Source: Clostridiales bacterium
Lineage (GTDB): Bacteria; Bacillota; Clostridia; Lachnospirales; Lachnospiraceae
DNA: 64,000 bases
Reading direction: 5' to 3'
NCBI GenBank assembly: GCA_029007785.1
Contig: JAQXIM010000038.1
Coordinates: 1 to 64,000, forward strand
The notes beneath the pieces were generated by a model. The model searched no databases, was not told where the DNA came from, and saw nothing but the letters and a program-made list of their open reading frames with translations. Shown here piece by piece: positions 8,953-16,649 of the stretch. Made by a program: the position numbers and the translations under genes. Position 1 is the first letter of the stretch; every line of letters starts with the position of its first letter.

Positions 8953-8976
8953 CCTAACATGAATACAAGTTTACAT
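8946..8976. promoter_or_regulatory. BirA-like biotin operator
   Basis: Half sites ATGTCAACC (8946-8954) and AGTTTACAT (8968-8976) form a palindrome of the type TGTnAACY...RGTTnACA used by the biotin repressor BirA. The spacer is 13 nt, slightly shorter than the 14-16 nt I know for BirA sites. The overlap with the bioB -35 box supports a repressor role. Confidence 0.6.
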
Positions 8977-9017
8977 TCGAAGTACAATCCATTTTAACTG
9001 AAAAAAGAACGGATTTC

Positions 9018-9089
9018 GAATGTTTGAAGCGATTTTGAGAGTGAAAAGCACGAAGAATCGATATGAGGTTCATTTGTCGGGAAACTCAT
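9018..9089. repeat. 72-bp dispersed element, copy A
   Basis: A 72-nt stretch aligns without gaps to 46690-46761 at about three quarters identity (hand count 53 of 72). A variable 5-nt loop sits between conserved, complementary segments (CGATT...AATCG and GTG/CAC). It lies between the bioB promoter and the exporter gene. The rest of 8977-9196 holds AT-rich DNA and the exporter ribosome site, with no gene that I can see. Confidence 0.65.
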
Positions 9090-9196
9090 TACATACAAAA
9101 ATAGATATTTGCATACTTTGGTTCGATTTATATCTTGATATTTAGATGGTATTTGGATATGATTAATCAAAATAAATCATGTAAGGAGGCACTTCT

Positions 9197-10057
9197 ATGA
9201 AAAGCGTTATCCTTTCATCTAAAAAAATGGAAGAAATTTTAAAAAGCAACAAAGAATCCGAAGAAATGAATCATGACGCAGAAATAAATGAGACGGGGAT
9301 TCTGGCTTTGACCACACTGGCCGGAGAACTTTTATTGAAAAACGGCAGTGAAATATTTCGTGTTCAGGATACTATTTTACGTATTCTTGACGCATGCGGC
9401 TGCACCAATCGTCATGTTTATGTTCTATCCAATGCAATTTTTATTTCTCTCAACGAGGGAATGGATGACCCTTGTACTGCAATACGATACGTTCCTTTAG
9501 GTACGGTTAATCTTTCCCGGATTGCAGAAATCAACGAGATTTCCAGAGGTCTGTGTGAAGGCAGATTTACCAGAGATGAAGCCATGAGGAAGCTGGAGAA
9601 ATGCAAAAAGCCCTGGTCTGGTAATCCTTTGTTTATGACGATTGCCTGTGGTATCGGAGCCGGCTCTTTCAGTATCTTATTTGGCGGTGGGTTTGCAGAA
9701 GGTTTTGTCAGTTTTTTTATCGGTTTTTTTCTTCAGGTAATGCTGATCGGTCTTCAGCGTACACAGATCCCACCTTACCTTATTAAGATTCTTGTTAGTA
9801 TCTTTATTCCGCTGGGCGCATTTCTGCCCTTGGCGGCCGGTTTTTCCTTAGCTTTCGATAAAATTGTAATCGGTTCCATTATACCTCTCGTTCCTGGATA
9901 CGTATTCACAACCAGTATCCGTGATTTCTTTAATTCGGATTATTTATCTGGTATCATCCATCTGATTGATTCAATCCTAACGGCTGTCTGTATTGCTGTT
10001 GGAGTTGGTTTGGCTATCGTTTTGATCCAGAGATTGGGAGGAGGAATTTATCTATGA
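9197..10057 (+). CDS. ThrE-type exporter, larger subunit (DUF1212 half)
   Basis: A protein of 286 residues. It has a cytoplasmic N-terminal domain with GELLLKNGSEIFRVQDTI, the signature of the ThrE/DUF1212 family, then about five membrane segments from residue 140 on. In this family the two halves of the threonine/serine exporter are often separate genes, as here: the next gene begins inside this one (ATGA, 4 bp). AAGGAGG lies before the ATG. The presumed role is efflux of small amino acids or dicarboxylates; the substrate is unproven. Confidence 0.9.
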   Translation: MKSVILSSKKMEEILKSNKESEEMNHDAEINETGILALTTLAGELLLKNGSEIFRVQDTILRILDACGCTNRHVYVLSNAIFISLNEGMDDPCTAIRYVPLGTVNLSRIAEINEISRGLCEGRFTRDEAMRKLEKCKKPWSGNPLFMTIACGIGAGSFSILFGGGFAEGFVSFFIGFFLQVMLIGLQRTQIPPYLIKILVSIFIPLGAFLPLAAGFSLAFDKIVIGSIIPLVPGYVFTTSIRDFFNSDYLSGIIHLIDSILTAVCIAVGVGLAIVLIQRLGGGIYL

Positions 10058-10500
10058 TTCTGCAATATGTGATTCACCTGATTGCATCCATGATCGGTAC
10101 CATTGCTTTTTCCATCTTATTCTACGTTCCAAAGAAACAATATCTTTACTGTGGACTTACCGGTGCCATTGGATGGATAATATACTGTGCGCTGAATGAT
10201 TTGGGATTCAGCCTGGCATTTTCCAACTTTATTGCCACTCTTGTGCTTACAGTTTTTTCCCGTGCCATGGCAATCATCCGAAAAACACCGATTACCGTTT
10301 TTCTGGTTCCGGGAATTTTCCCTCTGGTTCCTGGAGCCGGCATCTACTATACCGCTTACTATATTTTTATGAACAATCCACAGCAAGCGGGAGTAAAAGC
10401 TCTGGAAACAGTAACCGTGGCCGGAGCGATCACTTTAGGAATTCTGATTGGCTCCATTCGGCTTTCTCCAAATCCCAATCATAGAACAAATATTTCTTAG
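10054..10500 (+). CDS. ThrE-type exporter, small subunit (DUF3815 half)
   Basis: A protein of 148 residues with four to five membrane segments. LVPGIFPLVPGAGIYYTAYY is the conserved loop of the second half of ThrE-like transporters. It is translationally coupled to the larger subunit gene and followed by a strong bidirectional terminator. The two proteins probably form one transporter. Confidence 0.9.
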   Translation: MILQYVIHLIASMIGTIAFSILFYVPKKQYLYCGLTGAIGWIIYCALNDLGFSLAFSNFIATLVLTVFSRAMAIIRKTPITVFLVPGIFPLVPGAGIYYTAYYIFMNNPQQAGVKALETVTVAGAITLGILIGSIRLSPNPNHRTNIS

Positions 10501-10503
10501 TCT

Positions 10504-10535
10504 AAAAAAAGAGTTCCGCTCGCGGAACTCTTTTT
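10504..10535. terminator. bidirectional terminator
   Basis: A-run, perfect stem GAGTTCCG/CGGAACTC at 10511-10530, T-run. It serves the exporter genes on the plus strand and the isochorismatase gene on the minus strand. Confidence 0.92.
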
Positions 10536-10543
10536 CTTTCATT

Positions 10544-11080
10544 CTATTTGACAAGACGGGAAATCTGGCGAAATGTGTCGGTGCCTGCCTGTTTGAGCAA
10601 TTCAAAAAGACAAGACTCTGCTGTTGTAAGAACGGCTCCGGCCTGCTCCATTCGGCGAAGGGCAATTTCCTTATCGTAGGAATTTCGTGAAGCAATGCAA
10701 TCCGCAGCAACAAAAACAGAATAACCTGCTTCCATCAAATCCAGAGCCGTCTGAAGAACACAGATATGGGCTTCCACTCCCAGAAGAAGAATCTGACGGG
10801 ACTCACCCATTCCGTCCAGATAAGTACGGATTTTTTCATCACGATAACAGCTATACGTAAGCTTATCGAAATAATCGGTAAGCTGTCCGGCTTCCATGAG
10901 TTCCGATTCCGTCATGCCCAGACCTCGTGTATATTGCTGACTGACAAGTACAGGCACTCCCAATATGTTAAGGCCACGGAGCAGAATTTTAGTCTTTTCC
11001 GTCACTTGCTGACGATCGGCCATGGGAGGCATCAGCTTTTCCTGCATATCAATCATGATCGCAATGGTCTGTTCCTTCAT
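10544..11080 (-). CDS. isochorismatase-fold cysteine hydrolase
   Basis: A cytosolic hydrolase of about 178 residues in the isochorismatase/nicotinamidase superfamily. The presumed catalytic triad is Asp in MIDMQEK, Lys in FDKLTYSCY and Cys in GVEAHICVLQTALDL, followed by the conserved SRNSYDKEIAL. The reaction is unknown; family members cleave isochorismate, nicotinamide or N-carbamoyl compounds. Start choice is difficult: ATGs at 11098, 11083 and 11080 all lie inside the spore protein gene, and only 11080 has an AGG at tolerable spacing. The overlap of about 30 bp suggests translational coupling. Confidence 0.85.
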   Translation of the reverse strand: MKEQTIAIMIDMQEKLMPPMADRQQVTEKTKILLRGLNILGVPVLVSQQYTRGLGMTESELMEAGQLTDYFDKLTYSCYRDEKIRTYLDGMGESRQILLLGVEAHICVLQTALDLMEAGYSVFVAADCIASRNSYDKEIALRRMEQAGAVLTTAESCLFELLKQAGTDTFRQISRLVK

Positions 11081-11303
11081 CATTTCCTGTCGTTTCATTA
11101 CCCTGTCGTTTCTCTCTTTCTTTTTCTTCCCGTTTTCTGCGGCTGAGGATTCCGCCGATTTTCCCGGATTCTCTGGCAGACAAACTCCGCCATCCCTGGT
11201 GAATTACTTTATCGTAAACACCAATTTCCTCAGCAATCTCCAGTTTTCTCTCTTCATGCTCTGTCAAATTAGCCAAATCCGGCAGCTTTACTTTCTTTCC
11301 CAT
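11049..11303 (-). CDS. small acid-soluble spore protein, alpha/beta type (SspF-like)
   Basis: An 84-residue protein whose core, KLEIAEEIGVYDKV followed by GWRSLSARESGKIGG, matches the DNA-binding helices of minor alpha/beta-type small acid-soluble spore proteins such as SspF. These coat and protect spore DNA. The C-terminus is a charged tail (KREEKEREKRQGNE) longer than usual. ATG at 11303 has AGGAGAG 9 nt upstream; a TTG two codons earlier is also possible. Its presence indicates an endospore former. The 3' end overlaps the hydrolase gene. Confidence 0.85.
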   Translation of the reverse strand: MGKKVKLPDLANLTEHEERKLEIAEEIGVYDKVIHQGWRSLSARESGKIGGILSRRKREEKEREKRQGNETTGNDEGTDHCDHD

Positions 11304-11471
11304 GTTCAAAATCTCTCCTTCTGCAAAACTGCATTCAGAAATGATGAATCATTCTATACAGTCTTCCAATCTCGAAACAATTTTTTCATGAATCAAAACC
11401 TTATTCCCGAAAACATTTCGATAATGATAGGATGGACAGATGAGAGATTTTCATACCATGAGATAAGACTT

Positions 11472-12650
11472 TTATTTTGCCATACGGTAAATTTCTTCAA
11501 TATCCGGGATATCCAGCTTCCGGAATCCTCCGATGGTGCGTTTTCCGAAGAAACTGCATTTCAATGCCAGTTCTGAAATCTGTTGATCCGTAAGATCCAC
11601 ACCAAGTTCATGAATATTGGTGGGCATATCAATGGAACGATAGAAATCTTCCACGGCAGCAATTCCAGCCAATGCTATTTCATCATCTTCACCAAAGCGA
11701 TAGGGAATACCCATGACATTGACAGCAAACTGTACGAAACGGGAAGGCTCCTGCTTATATACGTATCTCGCCCAGCTTCCCCAGACAGCAGCCAGACCTG
11801 CTCCATGGGCCACATCAAACATTCCGCCAAGTTCATGCTCAATCTGATGGCAAGCCCAGTCACCGGATGTACCGCAGCCGGTTAATCCGTTATGAGAAAG
11901 ACTTCCAGCCCACATCACATTTGCTCTTGCTTCATAGTTTTCAGGATCCTTCATTAGAATTCTGGCAGATTTCATGACGTTCTTCATCAATGTTTCAGCA
12001 AATCCATCTGTAATTTCTGTGTGTTTTTCATGGGTAAAATAGCGTTCCATGGTGTGCATAATAATATCAACACAACCACAGGCAGTCTGGTATGCAGGAA
12101 GTGTATAAGTCAGTTCCGGATTCATGATGGCAAAACGGCAGCGACAAAGATCACTGTTGTATCCGCGTTTCAGGCCGCCTTCCTCTTTTGTAATAACGGA
12201 AGAATCGCTCATTTCACTGCCGGCAGCAGCAATCGTAAGAACGGCTCCAACCGGGAAGCAGCCGGTTGCCACCGATTTTTTCTCATAAATTTCCCATACA
12301 TCAAAATCATTGGCCAGACCGTAGGCAATGGCTTTGCTGGAATCAATCACGCTTCCGCCGCCTACAGCGAGAATAAAGTCCACATTTTCTTTCCTGCAAA
12401 GTTCGATTCCCTCATAAACTTTGGAAAGCCGAGGATTGGGAACAACTCCGCCAAGAGTAACATAGTCTACGCCTGCCTCACGAAGAGATTCCTCGATTCT
12501 GGCAAGCAGACCGGTGCGGATCACACTTCCACTGCCGTAATGAAGAAGAACTTTTTTGCAGCCCTGACTCTTTACCAAAGAACCGGTTTGTTTTTCTGCA
12601 TCTTTACCAAAAACTACTTTGGTTGGTGTATAGTACTGAAAGTTAAGCAT
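11472..12650 (-). CDS. iron-containing alcohol dehydrogenase (BDH/YqhD type)
   Basis: A group III alcohol dehydrogenase of 392 residues. The N-terminal Rossmann-like part has AVGGGSVIDSSKAIAYG for nucleotide binding. The metal ligands are the Asp and His in CGCVDIIMHTMERYF and the His residues in HQIEHELGG and VAHGAGLA. It would reduce aldehydes to alcohols with NAD(P)H, as butanol dehydrogenases do. Start ATG 12650 has GGAG 5 nt upstream; the longer open frame to 12755 runs into the promoter palindromes. The gene is alone, with a complex upstream region suggesting regulation. Confidence 0.93.
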   Translation of the reverse strand: MLNFQYYTPTKVVFGKDAEKQTGSLVKSQGCKKVLLHYGSGSVIRTGLLARIEESLREAGVDYVTLGGVVPNPRLSKVYEGIELCRKENVDFILAVGGGSVIDSSKAIAYGLANDFDVWEIYEKKSVATGCFPVGAVLTIAAAGSEMSDSSVITKEEGGLKRGYNSDLCRCRFAIMNPELTYTLPAYQTACGCVDIIMHTMERYFTHEKHTEITDGFAETLMKNVMKSARILMKDPENYEARANVMWAGSLSHNGLTGCGTSGDWACHQIEHELGGMFDVAHGAGLAAVWGSWARYVYKQEPSRFVQFAVNVMGIPYRFGEDDEIALAGIAAVEDFYRSIDMPTNIHELGVDLTDQQISELALKCSFFGKRTIGGFRKLDIPDIEEIYRMAK

Positions 12651-12731
12651 AGGGTCTCCTTTCTGTTTCATCCATCGGGTATTTCCATACCGATCCGAAA
12701 TAAACCAGATAATATTTTTATTCAGAAAAAC

Positions 12732-12779
12732 AGAATTTCTGAGTATTCTTAGCATCTCTGAAATTCTAAGAATATCATA
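12732..12779 (-). promoter_or_regulatory. candidate promoter and overlapping palindromes of the alcohol dehydrogenase gene
   Basis: TATGAT (minus strand, 12774-12779) is a plausible -10 box with a poor -35. Immediately downstream lie two interlocking inverted repeats: ATTCTTAG/CTAAGAAT at 12745-12752 and 12766-12773, and AGAATTTC/GAAATTCT at 12732-12739 and 12760-12767. Such placement suits a repressor site or a leader structure. The regulator is unknown. Confidence 0.45.
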
Positions 12780-12860
12780 CCATATTTTTCAGATTTAGAA
12801 ATATTTTTTCTGATTTTTTTCTTTTTCAACCGTAGAATATGTGAACATACTTTTCGAATG

Positions 12861-12926
12861 ATTCATTACGAAAATATTCAAATTATTCATAATGAGAATA
12901 CTCTTCCAATTATCCAGAATGAAAAT
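12861..12926. repeat. three iterated 15-bp motifs between addA and the alcohol dehydrogenase promoter
   Basis: ATTCATTACGAAAAT, ATTCATAATGAGAAT and ATCCAGAATGAAAAT recur at 12861, 12885 and 12912, spaced 24 and 27 bp apart. They lie directly after the addA stop and about 80 bp upstream of the alcohol dehydrogenase -10 box. They could be activator sites. AT-richness makes chance similarity possible. Confidence 0.45.
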
Positions 12927-12944
12927 TCTACTGAGTCAGGCAGA

Positions 12945-15900
12945 TTAATCAAGACGAATCGCACGATTCAGGCTGAAAGAATAAATCCACTTTTCTTTAA
13001 CCTTTTGATTTCTGGACTGTTCCAGAGCTTTGGCATAATCACGCAGCTGTGGACGATACTTATCTGCCAGATACCGTTCGCCTTCTTTTCCAAATACCCG
13101 ATCGGTTTTATAATCCCATAAAATAAGTTCGCCGTCTTCTTCCAGGAAAGCATCAATAATTCCCTGAACCAATATGGGTTCGTCGGCCATGGCAGAATCC
13201 TTCTGTTCGGGATAAATCTCGCTGTAAGGAATGCTCATGACAAAGGGCTGCTCCCGGTACAGCTGACCGCGGGCTGCTGCTCTTCTCATCTTCTCCCCCA
13301 GCTCAGACTGATAAAACTTGCATAAGGAAGGAATGGAAATCATTTTTCTCATTTCCGGATCAAGAATACCTTCTTCTGTCATCTGATCCAAACAGCCGGC
13401 GATTTGCCTGGGATTTTGTCCCTCTTCCACCGGTATTCGTTCCAGCACACGATGATAGGCCGTTCCAAGACTGGCGCCGCCTGGTTTCGCCATTCCTGCA
13501 GAATTATCTTTTATGGATTCGATTCCCTCCATATCAGAAATACCATTTTCCTCCATATCAGAAATACTATTTCTATTCCAGATTTCGGGCCGTACAGCCA
13601 TCTCTTCCTGCTGTTTTCTTTCCGATACCGTCAAAACAGTTTTTTGGTGAATGGCCTCCTGCCAGGGGTAACGGAATGATTTTTTCTTTGCCCAGAAAGC
13701 CTTCACATTTTCATCCAATTCGGATAAAAAACCTTCTCTCAGCCATTTCGCTTTTTTCTCACGGTCTGCTGCCTGACGAAGGATCTCCGAATCCAGTAAT
13801 TCTTCTGCTGAAAAGATCTGAAATTCCGGTAACTCTTCATGACTGCTTCCCTGAGCCAGCCAGATCCAATCCAAATAAGAAGATGCCCGATTCAAAATAA
13901 CGGGAGAAAGATGTTGATTTGTGCTTTCCATTGTTCCATGAATATCAGAATCTTCGCAAATCTCCCGCCAGAGATTTCCTATCTGAATTTTTTCCTCCAT
14001 TCTGGATAGAGAGGATGTGGTTCCCACACAGATAAGCTTTTCTTTTGCTCTGGTTAATGCCACATAAAGAATCCGAAGTTCTTCTCCCCTGGTTTCTTTT
14101 TCCTGATAATCTGCCACAAAATGTTTCCAGATGGTAGGAATACGGATTCGTTCCTTGGGATCCGTATAATCGCAGGCCATACCCAATTCTTCATGAACGA
14201 GAATCGGCTGACGGCTGTCCTGAAAATTAAAGCTTTTTCCGAGACCGGCTGCAAAGACCACCGGATACTCCAGACCCTTGCTTTTATGAATACTGGTAAC
14301 ACGAATCAGATTTTCATTTTCAGAAAGAACGGAAGCTTCTCCAAAATCAACCTCATATGTCTGCAGCTTTTCGATATACCGGAGAAAATGAAAAATTCCA
14401 TGATAAATGGTTTCCTCATAGGAACGGGCTTTTTCCATCAGCATTTCCACATTCGCCAGGCGAACTGCACCGTCCGGCATAGCAGCCAGAATTAATCGAT
14501 ATTCTGTTTCTTCCAATATATTTTCAAAGATTTCAGCAATAGAGGTATAGACAGCCATTTTTCGATATCGTTTCAGAACCGATTCAAAGTACTCCCATTT
14601 TTCCCTTAGAATTCCCTGGGCTGAAGCATCGCGACAGCGAAGATAGAAATCTTTCTTTTCTGTACCGGCAGCGATCAAGGCAAGCTCCTCCTCGGTATAG
14701 CCAAAAAGCGGAGAATGCAGCACGGATACCAGTGGAATATCCTGACGCGGATTATCAAGAATCTTCAGAAAATTTAATAGTATCTGCACTTCTACTGCCT
14801 GAAAATATCCTTTTTTTCTTTCTGCATGGGCCGGGATTCCTTCCTGATTCAGAATTCCGGTAATTGTATCCGCCCAGCCGTCCATAGTTCGAAGAAGAAT
14901 AACCATGTCCCTGTATTGAACGGGACGATACTCTTCTTTACCAATATCCCAGACAAGAAATGGTGATTCGGGATTCATCAATTCCCGGATCTTTTTTGCC
15001 ATCAGACGACCTTCCAATTCCGGATCTTCCACATCCCAACCCTGAGAATCTGCCAAAAGAAGTTCCATTGAAGGATCCGGCTGGGGATAGGAGGCCCCGT
15101 ACCGAAGCTCTGCCTTATCATCGTAGTTCACGCCTCCCAACGACTCACCCATGAGTTCATGGAAGATATGATTTATCTGACGGAGGATTTCCCTGCGGCT
15201 TCGGAAATTCTTACTCAAATCAATTTTTCTTCCGGACTTCTCATGACTCTGATAGGAATAACAATGATATTTTTCCTGAAAGAGCTCCGGTTTTGCCATA
15301 CGGAATTTGTAAATGCTTTGTTTCACATCACCAACCATGAAAAGATTCGGCTCTCCTCTGCGTTCCCCGGAAAGGGAGGTGAGAATCCATTCCTGAACCT
15401 GATTGCTGTCCTGATATTCATCGATAATGATTTCCCGGAAATGTTTTCCCAGTTCGTCTGCCAAAGGAGTGGGAATCGTTTTCCCATTTTCCCGGTGAAG
15501 GAGGAGATCCAGGGCCCAATGTTCTATATCTGAAAAATCAGCCAGGTTCTTTTCCATTTTTATCTGCTGGTATGATTTTCGAAAGCAAAGGGTGATTTCT
15601 GCCAGCATTCTGCAATCCTCTTCCGTATGAAGAATGTACGATGCCATTTCCTCCACAGAACCGAAAACGTATCGTTTCGATAAAAGAGTAACCCCTTCTT
15701 TTACCTGATCTCGCAGCTCTGACATAAGATTTTTTCTGTTTTCATCTGCCTGAGCTTTTTTGGAAATAACCGGTTTTCGAACAAAAGTGACATTTCCCAA
15801 AGCATCAAGAAATCCATCCAGATCAGAAGCATCGAGACATAACTGAAGCTGACCGGCATCGGACAAAAACATGGTTTCGTATTTATCCAGTCCCAATTCC

Positions 15901-16649
15901 TCCCGGCAGACCTCTGCGCCCCAGACAGCCAGTTCTTTCCACTGACTTACCTGATTCCGCAGTTCTTCTTCCATACGATCAGCCCAGACAAAAGAAGATA
16001 CAGATATCTTCTCATCAGAATTATCCTGCGGAAAGGAACCTGTTTCCTTTAGAACCTGTTTTCCCAGTTGATTCAGCCATTCTTCCGGCCAGGGAGAGCT
16101 TTCAGAATAGAAATAAACCTTTTCCACCAGTTCCCGAACGCGAACATCTCCTTTACCCGATGCAAAAGAATCCATGAAATGAAGAAATTCTTCCCGGTTC
16201 TCCTGATAATACTCATCCAGAACCTTCTCCATTACTTCACCTCGGAGAAGCTTTCCTTCTCCTTCTTCCAGAATTCGGAAGTCAGGATCCAGATCCATGA
16301 GATGAAAATAGTTTTTCACAAGCCACTGACAAAAACTGTCTATGGTACAGATATGTGCCTGATCCAAAAGGTAAATCTGACGTTTCAGAGAGGTATCCCA
16401 TGGTCTGGACTGCCAGGCTTCTTCCAGTTTCTGTCGGAGCCGCTCTTTCATTTCTCCGGCTGCTGCTCTGGTAAAAGTAACCACCAAAAGCTCAGATACC
16501 GAGAGAGGTTCTATGGGATCCAGAATCTGATCGAGAATATGCTGAACCAGTACAGCTGTTTTTCCGCTGCCGGCAGATGCTGCTACCAGAATGTTTTCGT
16601 TTCGGGACTTAATTACCTGCTGCTGTTCCGTCGTCCACTGTATCGCCAT
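12945..16649 (-). CDS. addA: ATP-dependent helicase/nuclease subunit A
   Basis: A 1234-residue UvrD-family helicase fused to a RecB-type nuclease. Helicase motifs include Q-motif TTEQQQVI, Walker A AASAGSGKT, motif II DEYQDSNQVQ, VGDVKQSIYKFR, and motif VI LYVALTRAKEKL. The nuclease domain near the C-terminus has GIIDAFLEEDG and LWDYKTDR. With AddB it processes double-strand breaks for recombination and degrades foreign linear DNA. GGAGGAG precedes the ATG, which lies inside the addB 3' end (41-bp overlap), so translation is probably coupled. Confidence 0.97.
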   Translation of the reverse strand: MAIQWTTEQQQVIKSRNENILVAASAGSGKTAVLVQHILDQILDPIEPLSVSELLVVTFTRAAAGEMKERLRQKLEEAWQSRPWDTSLKRQIYLLDQAHICTIDSFCQWLVKNYFHLMDLDPDFRILEEGEGKLLRGEVMEKVLDEYYQENREEFLHFMDSFASGKGDVRVRELVEKVYFYSESSPWPEEWLNQLGKQVLKETGSFPQDNSDEKISVSSFVWADRMEEELRNQVSQWKELAVWGAEVCREELGLDKYETMFLSDAGQLQLCLDASDLDGFLDALGNVTFVRKPVISKKAQADENRKNLMSELRDQVKEGVTLLSKRYVFGSVEEMASYILHTEEDCRMLAEITLCFRKSYQQIKMEKNLADFSDIEHWALDLLLHRENGKTIPTPLADELGKHFREIIIDEYQDSNQVQEWILTSLSGERRGEPNLFMVGDVKQSIYKFRMAKPELFQEKYHCYSYQSHEKSGRKIDLSKNFRSRREILRQINHIFHELMGESLGGVNYDDKAELRYGASYPQPDPSMELLLADSQGWDVEDPELEGRLMAKKIRELMNPESPFLVWDIGKEEYRPVQYRDMVILLRTMDGWADTITGILNQEGIPAHAERKKGYFQAVEVQILLNFLKILDNPRQDIPLVSVLHSPLFGYTEEELALIAAGTEKKDFYLRCRDASAQGILREKWEYFESVLKRYRKMAVYTSIAEIFENILEETEYRLILAAMPDGAVRLANVEMLMEKARSYEETIYHGIFHFLRYIEKLQTYEVDFGEASVLSENENLIRVTSIHKSKGLEYPVVFAAGLGKSFNFQDSRQPILVHEELGMACDYTDPKERIRIPTIWKHFVADYQEKETRGEELRILYVALTRAKEKLICVGTTSSLSRMEEKIQIGNLWREICEDSDIHGTMESTNQHLSPVILNRASSYLDWIWLAQGSSHEELPEFQIFSAEELLDSEILRQAADREKKAKWLREGFLSELDENVKAFWAKKKSFRYPWQEAIHQKTVLTVSERKQQEEMAVRPEIWNRNSISDMEENGISDMEGIESIKDNSAGMAKPGGASLGTAYHRVLERIPVEEGQNPRQIAGCLDQMTEEGILDPEMRKMISIPSLCKFYQSELGEKMRRAAARGQLYREQPFVMSIPYSEIYPEQKDSAMADEPILVQGIIDAFLEEDGELILWDYKTDRVFGKEGERYLADKYRPQLRDYAKALEQSRNQKVKEKWIYSFSLNRAIRLD

